Of a stretch of 64,000 nucleotides of DNA, positions 50,657 through 60,079 are shown one piece after another. The first letter of the stretch is position 1; the number at the start of each line of letters is the position of its first letter. The stretch covers positions 1 to 64,000 of the forward strand of contig SCQP01000018.1 in the NCBI GenBank assembly GCA_004299485.1. The letters are read 5' to 3'. Below the pieces are notes generated by a model. It was not told where the DNA came from and ran no database searches. It saw nothing but the letters and a program-made list of their open reading frames with translations. Made by a program: the position numbers and the translations under genes. The stretch comes from Acidobacteriota bacterium. Its GTDB lineage: Bacteria > Acidobacteriota > Terriglobia > Terriglobales > SCQP01.

Positions 50657-50799
50657 TTCTGACCTCGGTGTGACTTCCATGCTGATTTAGACGCAACCTG
50701 AAGGCAAAACGTCCACAAGAAATTTTACCGCAACGGCTCGTGCCGTCTTTATTCGGGGGCTGCGCCCCGCGCCGACCGGCGTACGGCTGAAAGACGTCG

Positions 50800-51840
50800 T
50801 CAGTGATTGATGACGGGAGGTGCCCCCCCGTTAGACCCAGAGTGGGGGGTGGGAATACCTCCAGGAACGGTGACTCCGGTCTCGACTTTGGACTTGATGA
50901 GGGCGCGCAGGCGGGCCTGAATGCGGTTGAAATCCGAAGTGGTGACGACGTAAGAGGCACGGAGCGGGAGGATAGTTTGAATCTCGCGTTCGGTGACGGC
51001 GATGCGGTTGGTGGTTTCCGGATGGCTGGCGTACATGCGTGAGATCAGGCCGGGTTTCTGTTTTTCCTCGGCCTCGATCAGCTCAAAGGCGCGCGCCATG
51101 CCATAGGGGTCATAGCCGGCTTTCCACAGATACTGAGTGCCAAGCCAGTCCGCCTGCTCCTCATCGCCGCGGCTGAAGCGCTCCATCTGGAGCGGCACGA
51201 TGGCGCTGGCGCCGACTTCGGTAGCCAGTCCACCGAAGCCACCCAGGCTGGGACCGGCCAAAATCTCAGCCGGGATGGTGAGTAAAGACATCAACTCACC
51301 CTTGGTAGCATTGCGGGTCATATGACGGCAGGCGACGTGGGCGATTTCGTGGGCCATCGGGCCGGCCAGCTCATCTTCTTCTTTGACGGCGAGGATCAAG
51401 CCGGTATTGACGAAGAAATAGCCGCCGGGCAGGGCGAAGGCGTTGATGGTATCGTCCTGCAGCACGTGCACATGGAAAGGAACTTTGGCGTCGGAGTTGC
51501 GAACCAGGTTTTGCGCCAGCCGGTTGACATACTCGTTGACCTCGGGATCGGTGATGACTTTGCTGTTTTGCATCACCTGCTGCGCCAACTGCTGCCCGAG
51601 CGCCAGCGCCTTTTGCTCACTGTAGAAGTCCAGGCCGTTGCCGACGTTACGATGGCCAATCAAGGCGACGTTGTCCCAGGCTTTGAGTTTTTTGGCGGTG
51701 GTGGGGTTGGCGACGGGAACGCCTTCGACAGTGGCGTTGGGATCCGGCAAAGGTTTTTGCTGCGCGGCCAACAGGCACGGGGGTAGCAATAGCGCCAGGG
51801 CCACCGGCAATACTTTACGAAAACTGGAAGAGGCAATCAC
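50800..51840 (-). CDS. Secreted M48 family metallopeptidase (BepA-like)
   Basis: This 346-residue protein has a signal peptide (VLPVALALLLPPCLLAAQQK). The zinc motif HEIAHVACRH (AHEIAHV) lies near residue 170 and the third ligand in EEQADWLGTQYL. It lacks the TPR tail of BepA. It probably performs outer-membrane quality control in the periplasm. It is 51 bases downstream of mnmE on the same strand and may be co-transcribed. Confidence 0.88.
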   Translation of the reverse strand: MIASSSFRKVLPVALALLLPPCLLAAQQKPLPDPNATVEGVPVANPTTAKKLKAWDNVALIGHRNVGNGLDFYSEQKALALGQQLAQQVMQNSKVITDPEVNEYVNRLAQNLVRNSDAKVPFHVHVLQDDTINAFALPGGYFFVNTGLILAVKEEDELAGPMAHEIAHVACRHMTRNATKGELMSLLTIPAEILAGPSLGGFGGLATEVGASAIVPLQMERFSRGDEEQADWLGTQYLWKAGYDPYGMARAFELIEAEEKQKPGLISRMYASHPETTNRIAVTEREIQTILPLRASYVVTTSDFNRIQARLRALIKSKVETGVTVPGGIPTPHSGSNGGAPPVINH

Positions 51841-51891
51841 AACCCACCTACCTTTGTAGATGCCCGAGGAGCGCGGGCCGTTACGGCAGGA

Positions 51892-53232
51892 TCACTTGCC
51901 GATGCAAAACCGGGAAAAGATTACCCCCAGTATATCCTCAACAGTGGTCTGGCCAGTAATGGCATCGAGGGCGTGCAAGGCCTCATATAGGTCCACCAGG
52001 AGCACCTCGTGGGGCACGGAGCCTACGGCAGCCCGGCACCTGCCCAGACAGTCGATGGCGAGCTGGATTTGCTGGGCATGCCGGGCGTTGGTGATGAAAG
52101 CGGCCTCACCGCCTGCAGCCGGCAGCAAGCGCAGGCGCACGGCGGCGCGCAAGGCGTCCAGGCCCGCGCCGGTGAGGGCGGAAACGAACAGAGTTTGGCC
52201 GGAAAGAGTCCAGCCCGGCGCCTGGGGCAAGTCACGTTTGTTGCCCACACGCAGCGCCTGCGGCAGGGTGGCGAGGCGCGCCTCGAGGGCAGCGTCTTCG
52301 AGTGTGGGCGGAGAAGAGGTGTCAAAGACGGCGAGAACGAGATCGGCATCGGCGGCGGCTTGCCAGGATTTTTGAATGCCGATGTGCTCGGCTTGGCCCT
52401 GAGGGTCGCGGATGCCGGCGGTGTCGATGAGCTGCACGGGAATGCCATCCCAATCGAGGCTGTCTTCCACCAGATCGCGCGTGGTGCCGGCTTCGGCGGT
52501 GACAATGGCGCGCTCGCGGCGGAGCAGGCAGTTGAACAGGCTGGACTTGCCCACGTTGGGGCGGCCCAGCAAGGCCAGGCGGATGCCCTCGCGCACGAAG
52601 CGGCCGTGTTCGAAGCCAGCCGCGAGGGCGGTAAGCGCACGCTCGACGGCAGTCAACGCGGAGCGGAGCGCGTCATCGGCCAGGACAGTGACATCGTTGT
52701 CGGCAAAGTCGATGCCCGCTTCGAGGCGGGCGATCAATTCCACTAACTGTTGATGAGCGGGCCGCAGCAGTTGCGCGACCGAGCCTTGCAGTTGCCGGGC
52801 GGCGGTGCGGGCCTGAAACAGGGTGTGCGCGGCGATGAGGTCACCGACGGCTTCGGCCTGCGTGAGATCGAGGCGGCCGTGAAGAAAGGCGCGGCGGGTG
52901 AACTCGCCGGGCTCGGCGAGGCGCGCGCCATGCCCACAGGCATCGCGGAGCAGCGCGTCGAGCAAGACGGGTGCGCCGTGCGCGCTGATTTCCACCACAT
53001 CTTCGGCGGTAGCGGAATGGGGTGCCTGAAACCAGGTCAGGATGACTTCGTCGAGCAACGCACCGCTCGGATCGCGATACTGGGCCAAAGTGGCATGGCG
53101 GGGCTGAAGCGCGATGCCGGCGAACACCGCCGCAGAGACGGCGTACGCTGAGGGGCCGGAGAGGCGGACGATGCCGAGACCGCCGCGACCAGGCGGGGTG
53201 GAGACGGCCACGATGGTGTCGGTTTCCGCCAC
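51892..53232 (-). CDS. mnmE: tRNA uridine-5-carboxymethylaminomethyl synthesis GTPase MnmE
   Basis: From GTG 53232 there are 446 residues. The N-terminal dimer/formyl-THF domain starts TIVAVSTPPGRGGLGIVRLS. A helical domain holds an inserted G domain with GRPNVGKSS, TTRD, DTAGI and NKRD. The C-terminus ends with the invariant FCIGK. With MnmG it modifies wobble U34 of several tRNAs. The start is 1 base after the receiver gene stop, so the two are coupled. Confidence 0.95.
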   Translation of the reverse strand: MAETDTIVAVSTPPGRGGLGIVRLSGPSAYAVSAAVFAGIALQPRHATLAQYRDPSGALLDEVILTWFQAPHSATAEDVVEISAHGAPVLLDALLRDACGHGARLAEPGEFTRRAFLHGRLDLTQAEAVGDLIAAHTLFQARTAARQLQGSVAQLLRPAHQQLVELIARLEAGIDFADNDVTVLADDALRSALTAVERALTALAAGFEHGRFVREGIRLALLGRPNVGKSSLFNCLLRRERAIVTAEAGTTRDLVEDSLDWDGIPVQLIDTAGIRDPQGQAEHIGIQKSWQAAADADLVLAVFDTSSPPTLEDAALEARLATLPQALRVGNKRDLPQAPGWTLSGQTLFVSALTGAGLDALRAAVRLRLLPAAGGEAAFITNARHAQQIQLAIDCLGRCRAAVGSVPHEVLLVDLYEALHALDAITGQTTVEDILGVIFSRFCIGK

Positions 53233-53233
53233 G

Positions 53234-53677
53234 CTAGAGGGCTCGGGCCGCCTCCTGAACGGCCAACACGAGCATCTCGTCAGGCGTGAGCTCGCGCGCA
53301 CCGCGGGCAGCGGCGATGCGATCGAGCCAGGTTTCGAGGCCTGCCGAGGACAAGGGCTTGCGCAGAGAGCCGTCGGCCCCGCCGAGCGCGGCAGGGGCAA
53401 GGTGGGCGAGGGCACCGACCAGCACCAGGACGGGAATCGATTGCAGAGCCGGATCGGACTTCACCTTTCGGCAAAGCTCCATACCGCCTAAGGGCGAGGC
53501 AAAGCCGGGGAGAGCGGCATCGACGAGGATCAGCTCCGGGCGGTCCTGCCGGAGCGCGGCGAGGGCGGCACCGCCGTCAGCGGCGGTAGTCACACGATAG
53601 CCCAGGCCGGACAGATATTCGGTTCCCATGCGGAGCGTATGAGGATTGTCGTCGGCGAGCAGGATCGTGCCCTTCAT
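53234..53677 (-). CDS. Stand-alone response-regulator receiver protein
   Basis: This 147-residue protein is a single REC domain with acidic pocket D9-D10 (LLADDNPH), phosphoacceptor D53 (LILVDAALPG) and conserved Lys (SLRKPLS). The usual Thr/Ser of beta-4 (LTA) appears as Gly in VLVLVGAL, which could change signalling output. No output domain is present. Directly coupled to mnmE (1-base gap) and divergent from valS; no kinase gene is near. Confidence 0.82.
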   Translation of the reverse strand: MKGTILLADDNPHTLRMGTEYLSGLGYRVTTAADGGAALAALRQDRPELILVDAALPGFASPLGGMELCRKVKSDPALQSIPVLVLVGALAHLAPAALGGADGSLRKPLSSAGLETWLDRIAAARGARELTPDEMLVLAVQEAARAL

Positions 53678-53687
53678 ATGTGGCGAT

Positions 53688-53693
53688 TATAAT
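53688..53693 (+). promoter_or_regulatory. Consensus -10 box of valS, possible leaderless start
   Basis: TATAAT occurs in the short gap between the receiver gene and valS. It ends exactly 8 bases before GTG 53702. No clear -35 is visible. The same spacing is seen before the LysR gene and the second antitoxin gene. Confidence 0.55.
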
Positions 53694-53701
53694 TGTGGAT
53701 C

Positions 53702-56143
53702 GTGTTCCAGGAACTCAGCAAAGCCTACGAGCCGCAGATGATCGAACCGCGCTGGGCGCAGCGTTGGGTCGAGGGGCGCTTGTTCCACGCCGAAAACGGG
53801 CGGCCCAACAACTGGTCGCTGGTGATTCCACCGCCCAACGTCACCGGCTCGCTGCACATGGGTCACATGCTGGAGCACACGCTGATTGACATCGTGGTGC
53901 GCTGGCGGCGGATGCAGGGCGACAACACGCTTTGGCTTCCGGGCACCGACCACGCCGGAATTGCCACGCAGATGGTGGTGGAGCGGGCGCTGGCGGCCGA
54001 GGGCAAAGACCGCAAGACGATAGGGCGGGCGGCGTTTGAAGAAGCCGCGTGGGCGTGGAAGGCGCAAAGCGGCGGCCGCATCCAGCAGCAGATGATGCGG
54101 CTGGGGGCCTCGTGTGACTGGCAGCGGGAGCGGTTCACGCTCGATGAAGGGCTGTCACGGGCGGTGCGGGAAGTGTTTGTGCGGCTGTACGAAGAAGGGC
54201 TGATTTATCGCGGCCGCTACATCGTGAACTGGTGTCCGCGCTGTCAGACCGCGGTCAGCGATCTGGAAGTGGTACACCAGGATGTGACCGGGAAGATGTA
54301 CCGGGTGCGCTACCTGCTGGTCGACCAGCCGGGAAAATTTCTTGAAGTGGCCACCACGCGGCCGGAAACGATTCTGGCCGACGTGGCGGTTGCGGTGAAT
54401 CCCGGCGATGCACGCTACCAGCACCTGATCGGCCAAAAAGTTGCAGTGCCGCTGACCGGGCGCACCGTGCCGGTGATTGGCGACGAGATCGCCCAGCCGG
54501 AGTTCGGCACGGGTGCGGTCAAGATTACGCCCGGCCACGACCCCAACGATTTTGCCGCTGGCGAACGGCACCATTTGCCGCAGTTGACGATTCTCGACGA
54601 AACGGCGCACATGACCGCGGAAGCGGGCGCTTACGCCGGTCTGGACCGGTTCGCGGCGCGCAAACGCATCGTGGCGGACCTGGAGGCGCAAGGCCTGCTG
54701 GCGGAGGTGAAAGACCACCCCATGGCGGTGGGCCATTGCCAGCGCTGCCGGACGGTGATCGAGCCACGCATTTCGACGCAGTGGTTCGTGAAGATCGCGC
54801 CACTGGCGCAGGCGGCGGTGGCGGCGGTGGAACGGGGCGAAGTCGAGTTCATTCCGGAAGTCAACGCCAAGCACTTTTTCGACTGGATGGCGAACATTCA
54901 CGACTGGTGCATCTCGCGGCAGCTCTGGTGGGGGCACCGGATTCCGGCCTGGTACTGCGACGCCTGCGGCAAGACCATCGTGGCGCGCGAAGCGCCGGAG
55001 CGTTGCCCCGGCTGCCGCGGGCCGTTGCGGCAGGAGACCGATGTGCTGGACACCTGGTTCAGCTCGGGGTTGTGGCCGTTTTCGACGCTGGGCTGGCCGG
55101 AAGCGACCGAGGATTTACGGGATTTTTATCCCACCTCGCTGCTGATCACCGGTTTCGACATTCTGTTTTTCTGGGTGGCGCGGATGCTGATGTTGGGCGT
55201 GCACTTCACCGGGCGCGCGCCGTTCCGCCAGGTGTACATTCACGCTCTGGTGCGGGATGCCGAGCGGCAGAAGATGTCGAAGACCAAGGGCAACGTAATC
55301 GATCCGCTGGTGGTGACGGAAAAATACGGCACCGACGCGGTGCGCTTCACCCTGGCGGCGATGGCGGCGCCGGGAACCGACATTGCTCTGGCAGAAGAGC
55401 GGATGCAGGGCTATGCGGCCTTCGCCAACAAAATTTGGAACGCGGCGCGGTTCATTTTCATGAGCGCCAATCAGGCGGGCGCAGCCGCACCGGCGGACAG
55501 CCCGGAGCGCTTGCTGGCGCAAGGCGAGCATTGGGTCGACCGGTGGATCTTCTCCCGGCTGAACGCGGTCGCCGCGAAGCTGGACGAGAGCCTGACCGCG
55601 TATCGTTTTCACGAAGCGGCGGACACGCTCTATCACTTCTTCTGGCATGAGTTCTGCGACTGGTATCTGGAGTGGAGCAAGCCGCGGCTGCGCGATGCCA
55701 GTCAGCGCGAGATTGCTGCGGCCAATCTGCTGGCGGCGTTTGATGGCGCGTTGCGGCTGCTGCACCCGGTGATGCCGTTCCTTACCGAGGAGCTGTGGAT
55801 GGCGCTGCACGCCGGCGCCACGCCAGCAGTGTCGATTGCCCTGACGCGCTTCCCGCAGGCTGAGGCGGCAGGCGTCGATGCCGCGGCGGAAGCACAGGCG
55901 GAGCAAGAGATGGAGCAAACCCGCGCCGCCCGGCTGCAGCGGAACGCCGCCCGGACGGCGGCGCCGGTGGGCAACGCCAAGGCAGAGCTGGAGGCGGCGA
56001 TCGCGCGCAAGCGCAAGCTGCTGGCGAACCCGAACTTCGTGCAGAAGGCCGCGGCCGCGGTAGTCGAAAGCGAACGCGAACAGCTCCGCGAGCTGGAAGG
56101 AAAGCTCGCAGCCATCGCAGACGAGCCGAAAACTGACAACTGA
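53702..56143 (+). CDS. valS: Valyl-tRNA synthetase
   Basis: This 813-residue enzyme from GTG 53702 (a TTG at 53693 would add 3) is shorter than the ~950 residues of E. coli ValRS. Class I motifs are intact: the HIGH-type PPNVTGSLHMGHM and KMSKTKGNV (KMSKS type). The editing domain carries TTRPETILADVAVAVNP. The WSKP anticodon-binding region is followed by a C-terminal coiled coil (AELEAAIARKRKLLANPNFV). The last residues (KTDN) and stop derive from a heptamer repeat. Confidence 0.95.
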   Translation: MFQELSKAYEPQMIEPRWAQRWVEGRLFHAENGRPNNWSLVIPPPNVTGSLHMGHMLEHTLIDIVVRWRRMQGDNTLWLPGTDHAGIATQMVVERALAAEGKDRKTIGRAAFEEAAWAWKAQSGGRIQQQMMRLGASCDWQRERFTLDEGLSRAVREVFVRLYEEGLIYRGRYIVNWCPRCQTAVSDLEVVHQDVTGKMYRVRYLLVDQPGKFLEVATTRPETILADVAVAVNPGDARYQHLIGQKVAVPLTGRTVPVIGDEIAQPEFGTGAVKITPGHDPNDFAAGERHHLPQLTILDETAHMTAEAGAYAGLDRFAARKRIVADLEAQGLLAEVKDHPMAVGHCQRCRTVIEPRISTQWFVKIAPLAQAAVAAVERGEVEFIPEVNAKHFFDWMANIHDWCISRQLWWGHRIPAWYCDACGKTIVAREAPERCPGCRGPLRQETDVLDTWFSSGLWPFSTLGWPEATEDLRDFYPTSLLITGFDILFFWVARMLMLGVHFTGRAPFRQVYIHALVRDAERQKMSKTKGNVIDPLVVTEKYGTDAVRFTLAAMAAPGTDIALAEERMQGYAAFANKIWNAARFIFMSANQAGAAAPADSPERLLAQGEHWVDRWIFSRLNAVAAKLDESLTAYRFHEAADTLYHFFWHEFCDWYLEWSKPRLRDASQREIAAANLLAAFDGALRLLHPVMPFLTEELWMALHAGATPAVSIALTRFPQAEAAGVDAAAEAQAEQEMEQTRAARLQRNAARTAAPVGNAKAELEAAIARKRKLLANPNFVQKAAAAVVESEREQLRELEGKLAAIADEPKTDN

Positions 56144-56157
56144 GAACTGATAACTCC
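56131..56157 (+). repeat. Tandem heptamer repeat (AACTGAN type), copy D
   Basis: Three units AACTGAC, AACTGAG, AACTGAT and a partial AACTCC overlap the end of valS. It resembles copies A-C with T to A at the sixth position. Unlike them it does not precede a start codon. Confidence 0.75.
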
Positions 56158-56160
56158 AGT

Positions 56161-56784
56161 TCAGCGCCCGACGGCGGTGTGGCTGTTTTCCGGGCGGCGG
56201 TCCATGGCGCGGGTCTCGTGATAGGTGTGGCGGATGCGCTGGATGACGGTCACATTGCTGAGGACGGCAATCACCCAGAGCACCGGCTCCATGCGGTTGA
56301 ACAGGGCGCCGATGATGACCAGCACGATGCGCTCGGGCCGCTCCATGAAGCCGACCTTGCAGCTTTTGATGGTGTTTTCGGCACGGGCGCGGGCGTAGCT
56401 GACCATCACCGAGCCGGTCATGACGATGGCGGTGAGCACCACGTAGAGTTCGCGATTGGAGCGCGAGTAGTAGACCAGCAGGCCGAAGTAGAGCGCGAGG
56501 TCGGAATAGCGGTCGAGGACGGAATCAAAGAATCCGCCAAATTGGCTGACAGTGTTGGTATAGCGGGCGACACGGCCGTCGACCATGTCGAAAATGCCGG
56601 CGCCGATGATCACCAGGCCGGCCTGCCAGAACAGGCCGTAGCCGAATAAGACAGCGGCGATCAGGTTAATGACAAGGCCAATGAAGGTGAGGACGTTGGG
56701 GTTGATGCGCGCCAGGGCGAGCGAACGGACGATCTTGTCCAGAATGTATTTGCAACCCACCCCGATGGCGCGCGTGTAGGTCAC
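56161..56784 (-). CDS. CDP-alcohol phosphatidyltransferase family protein
   Basis: This 207-residue membrane protein has the family's eight-residue catalytic pattern, DMVDGRVARYTNTVSQFGGFFDSVLDRYSD (D-x2-DG-x2-AR-x9-G-x3-D-x3-D), split over two helices. About five or six helices are visible. It transfers a phosphatidyl group from CDP-diacylglycerol to an alcohol; the acceptor (glycerol phosphate, inositol phosphate or another) is not determined. It overlaps greA by 4 bases. Confidence 0.88.
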   Translation of the reverse strand: MTYTRAIGVGCKYILDKIVRSLALARINPNVLTFIGLVINLIAAVLFGYGLFWQAGLVIIGAGIFDMVDGRVARYTNTVSQFGGFFDSVLDRYSDLALYFGLLVYYSRSNRELYVVLTAIVMTGSVMVSYARARAENTIKSCKVGFMERPERIVLVIIGALFNRMEPVLWVIAVLSNVTVIQRIRHTYHETRAMDRRPENSHTAVGR

Positions 56785-57272
56785 AGGGTGGAATCTCCGG
56801 CTGCTTCGAGTTCGTAAATGGTCTGCAATTTGAGCACTTCGTACTCCCGCACACCGTTAGGAGTTTGGATGCGCACCTCATCGCCGGGCCGTTTGCCCAA
56901 AATGCCACGGCCGATAGGCGAAGAAGTGGAAATCCTTCCCTGAGCGACGTCCGCCTCCTCGCTCGTGACCAAACGATACTCTACATCTTCGCCTTTGTCC
57001 AAATCATGGAGCAGGACGATGGAGCCGTAGGCGGCACGGTCGCGCGGGATGTTGTCGACGTTGACCAGGGCGAGTTCGGAAAGGCGCTTTTTGAGCTGGC
57101 CGAGCCGGGCGTTGACGAATTCCTGCCGCTGTTTGGCCATGTGATATTCGGCGTTCTCGCTCAGGTCGCCCAGGGCGACGGCGCGCTTCAGCTCCGCGGG
57201 GAGCTCGATGGCGAGCTCGTGTTCAAGCTGTTTGATTTCGGTTTCCAATTTTGCACGAATATTGACGGCCAT
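56781..57272 (-). CDS. greA: Transcription elongation factor GreA
   Basis: This 163-residue protein has an N-terminal coiled coil (LETEIKQLEHELAIELPAEL, then ENAEYHMAKQRQEFVNARLG with the acidic tip D-L-S-E-N-A-E) and a C-terminal FKBP-like domain (GSIVLLHDLDKGEDVEYRLV, SPIGRGILGKRPGDEV). It rescues backtracked RNA polymerase by stimulating RNA cleavage. It is co-translated with the phosphatidyltransferase gene. Confidence 0.93.
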   Translation of the reverse strand: MAVNIRAKLETEIKQLEHELAIELPAELKRAVALGDLSENAEYHMAKQRQEFVNARLGQLKKRLSELALVNVDNIPRDRAAYGSIVLLHDLDKGEDVEYRLVTSEEADVAQGRISTSSPIGRGILGKRPGDEVRIQTPNGVREYEVLKLQTIYELEAAGDSTL

Positions 57273-57342
57273 CCCTTAGTCCTCTAGTCCTCGATTGCTG
57301 GGCTTCCCGACATTTTGTCATACTGGAGCTACAGTTTGCCGT

Positions 57343-57891
57343 ATGAGCGCCCCTCGTTATTTTCAACCCGGTGACCAGGTCGTTTACCCCAACCACGGCG
57401 TGGGCGTCATCGAGGCGATCGGGCAGGCGGGCAACGGCGAGGGCGACTACTACCTGCTGACGATAGCCGCGAGCAACCTGCGGGTGATGGTGCCGCAAGC
57501 GAATGCCGCTCACGTGGGATTGAGACCGATCAGCGCGGCGGCGGATGCGGCGCAGGTGCTGGGCTATCTGGAAGATGCGGTCCCGGCTCCAGCGGCGTCG
57601 CGGCCGGGCGACTGGAAAGCGCGCTTCCGGGAAAACGCGGACAAACTACGGCGGGGATCGCTGGCGGAAGTAGCGGAGGTGCTCAAGGCCCTGGTGCAGC
57701 TACACCAGTCGAAGCGGCTATCCTTCCGCGAAAAGAAGATGCTGGACCGCGCCGCGCTGCTACTGGCGAGCGAGCTGGCCTCGGCGCAGGAGCTGAGCTT
57801 GGCCGACGCGTTGGCGCGCATTGCAGCCGCACTCGAAAAGGCAGCGCTGGAGCTCCCGCCGCTGGACGAGGACACCGCAATCGCCGGTTGA
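57343..57891 (+). CDS. CarD-family (CdnL-like) transcription regulator
   Basis: From ATG 57343 there are 182 residues. The N-terminal RNA polymerase-interacting Tudor-like domain starts FQPGDQVVYPNHGVGVIEAI. The C-terminal helical DNA-contacting domain (RENADKLRRGSLAEVAEVLK, LHQSKRLSFREKKMLDRAAL) is typical of CarD_CdnL_TRCF proteins. It stabilises open complexes at promoters. Upstream, TTGCTG-(18)-CATACT (about 57297-57326) could be its promoter. Confidence 0.9.
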   Translation: MSAPRYFQPGDQVVYPNHGVGVIEAIGQAGNGEGDYYLLTIAASNLRVMVPQANAAHVGLRPISAAADAAQVLGYLEDAVPAPAASRPGDWKARFRENADKLRRGSLAEVAEVLKALVQLHQSKRLSFREKKMLDRAALLLASELASAQELSLADALARIAAALEKAALELPPLDEDTAIAG

Positions 57892-57978
57892 GGGCGCACC
57901 CCGGTTCTGCCAGCTCACCGCACGCCCTTGCAGCCCAGCGCAACTGGCCTTGCTCGAGCGGCCCGGCATGGCCTTGGA

Positions 57979-60048
57979 TTAGCGCTGTTCCTGGGCGAGG
58001 CGGACTTTGACGGCGTCCAGCTTTTTCTGAATGTCTTTGCGCTGGGTGGCGTTGGCGGCGTCGGGGTCGCCGTCGAGATCGGCGAGGGCCTGGGTCCAAC
58101 TGCTGGCGGCCTGTTGCAGTTTACCGTCGCCTTCGTAGGCCTGGGCCAAGTGGTCGAGGATGGCGGGATCGTGGCGGTCGAAATGGACCGCTTGCTCGAG
58201 GTTGGTAATGGCGTCGGGCAGGCGCTTCATCTTGTAGTAAATCCAACCCAGGCTGTCGAGATAGGCGCCATTGTGGGCATCCTGCGCGAGCGCCTGCTGC
58301 ACATAACGCAAGGCTTCGGGTAGGCGGACGCCCTGCTGCGCCAGCACGTACGCAAGAGCGTTGAGGGTGTCGGCATTTTCGGGCTCGAGTGACAGCGACT
58401 GACGATAGCTGTGCTCGGCGGCGGCGTAATGAGTTTGTTTGGCCTGGATGAGTCCGATTTGGCGCTCGGCGCGTGCACGGCCGGCCGGAGAGGCGGCCAG
58501 CTTGCCGGCCTGCTGAGAATCGCGCAACGCCTGCGGCCACTGCCGCGCCTGCATTTCGATCCCGCCGAGAGCAAGATAGAGATCCCAATCCTGACTGCCT
58601 CCGTGCATGAGCTTGCGAACGGCGGCCTGGGCGGCGGCGGTTTGCCCGGTGGCCGCGAGCAGGTTGGCCCGCGTCAACTGCAGAGAGCGAGAGTCGGGCT
58701 GCAGCTTCAAGGCGGATTCAGTCGCGGTCAGCGCGGGGGTGAATTCGCGCTGGCCGGCGTAGATCTCGATTTCGAGGCGCAGCGCCTGGTCGCGATAGGC
58801 TGAGCCGAGGCCGGCCAACTGCTGCGCATGGGCGAGCGCGGGCGCGTTCTGGCCGAGTTGCATTTCGAGACGCGCCAGTTGCGCCAGAAAAATGCTTTGC
58901 GTCGCAGGCTGGGTTTTGCGCTTTATCAGCGCCTGCAGCCCGGCCACCGCCGCCTGATCGTGATGCTGGCTTTGGTCGAGCAGGGCTTTGGCGTAGGCGA
59001 CCTCGAGGTCACTGCTGGGCAGCAGCTTGGCCGCGGCGTCGAGACTGACGCGAGCGGCGTCGAGCTGACCCATCTGCATCTGGAGCTGGCCGAGGCGCAG
59101 GGCGGCGCGGCCGTCTTCGGGCGCTTCCTGGCGCAATTGCGTATAAGCCTTCAATGCCGCGGGATATTCGCCGGCCTCCATGAGCGCGCTGGCCAGGGCT
59201 TTTTGCAGATCGGCATCCTGCGGATCGGCGGCGACGGCCTGTTGATAAGCCTTGGCGGCGTCGGCGTAGCGATGGCGGTTGGCGTAGGCATCACCCAGAG
59301 TGATGTAGACTTGAGCGCCGCGGGCGACCAGCGGCAGGGCGTCGATTTCCTTTTGCGCCTCGTCGAGGCGGTTCTGGCTGGCAAGGGACTGCACCAGACT
59401 GGCGACTGCATCCATATTGGTCGGGGCGATAGCAAGGGCAGCGCGGAATTGCTGCTCGGCGGCGGCGGCATTGCCTTCGGCGCCGTAGAGCTTGCCCAGC
59501 ACCACAATGTAGGTGGCGTCGTGGGGATCGAGACGGAGCAGATCCTGATAGTTGGCAATGGCGGCCGACATGGCGCCGCCGGAGCTGGCGTCGGTGATGG
59601 GCTGCGGGGCCCGGCCCAGCTCGCGCAGGTAGATTTCGCCCAGAGTTTTATGAGCGATGATGCTTTGGGGATGCTGCTGGACGGTCTTTTTCGCCAGCTC
59701 CAGGGCCTGGGGGGCGCGGCCGAGGCGGGACAGCAAGTCCGCCAACTGGGAGGCAAGATAGGCGGAACTGGGGTTGGCGGCGATGGCGGCGCGGAAGTGC
59801 AGCAGGGCTCCCTCCGCATAATTTTGACCACCGTGGGCTTCGGCTTGGAGCTCGTCCCACTTACCCAGGACAAATTCGGTGCTGCTTTTCAGGCGTGCGG
59901 CGCTGGCGGCGTCGGAGGCAGCGGCGGAGGTGGCGGTGGGAGCGGCGGCGGTGTTCTGCTGTTGGCCGACGATCTGAGCGCCCAGGGGCAGCGAGACAGC
60001 CAAGGCAAGCGCAGCAACCCACGGAACGCGGGGCAGGAAAACGGACAT
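57979..60048 (-). CDS. Large secreted TPR-repeat protein
   Basis: From ATG 60048 there are 689 residues with a signal peptide (MSVFLPRVPWVAALALAVSL, then PLGAQ). About fifteen to seventeen tetratricopeptide repeats run to the end (for example PSSAYLASQLADLLSRLGRA, DPHDATYIVVLGKLYGAEGN, YADAAKAYQQAVAADPQDAD, HYAAAEHSYRQSLSLEPENA). Such proteins are scaffolds, often of envelope or secretion complexes. Partners are unknown. It is convergent with the CarD gene. Confidence 0.85.
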   Translation of the reverse strand: MSVFLPRVPWVAALALAVSLPLGAQIVGQQQNTAAAPTATSAAASDAASAARLKSSTEFVLGKWDELQAEAHGGQNYAEGALLHFRAAIAANPSSAYLASQLADLLSRLGRAPQALELAKKTVQQHPQSIIAHKTLGEIYLRELGRAPQPITDASSGGAMSAAIANYQDLLRLDPHDATYIVVLGKLYGAEGNAAAAEQQFRAALAIAPTNMDAVASLVQSLASQNRLDEAQKEIDALPLVARGAQVYITLGDAYANRHRYADAAKAYQQAVAADPQDADLQKALASALMEAGEYPAALKAYTQLRQEAPEDGRAALRLGQLQMQMGQLDAARVSLDAAAKLLPSSDLEVAYAKALLDQSQHHDQAAVAGLQALIKRKTQPATQSIFLAQLARLEMQLGQNAPALAHAQQLAGLGSAYRDQALRLEIEIYAGQREFTPALTATESALKLQPDSRSLQLTRANLLAATGQTAAAQAAVRKLMHGGSQDWDLYLALGGIEMQARQWPQALRDSQQAGKLAASPAGRARAERQIGLIQAKQTHYAAAEHSYRQSLSLEPENADTLNALAYVLAQQGVRLPEALRYVQQALAQDAHNGAYLDSLGWIYYKMKRLPDAITNLEQAVHFDRHDPAILDHLAQAYEGDGKLQQAASSWTQALADLDGDPDAANATQRKDIQKKLDAVKVRLAQEQR

Positions 60049-60079
60049 CTTGTCCAAAGGGTAGCATCATTTATTGGTC

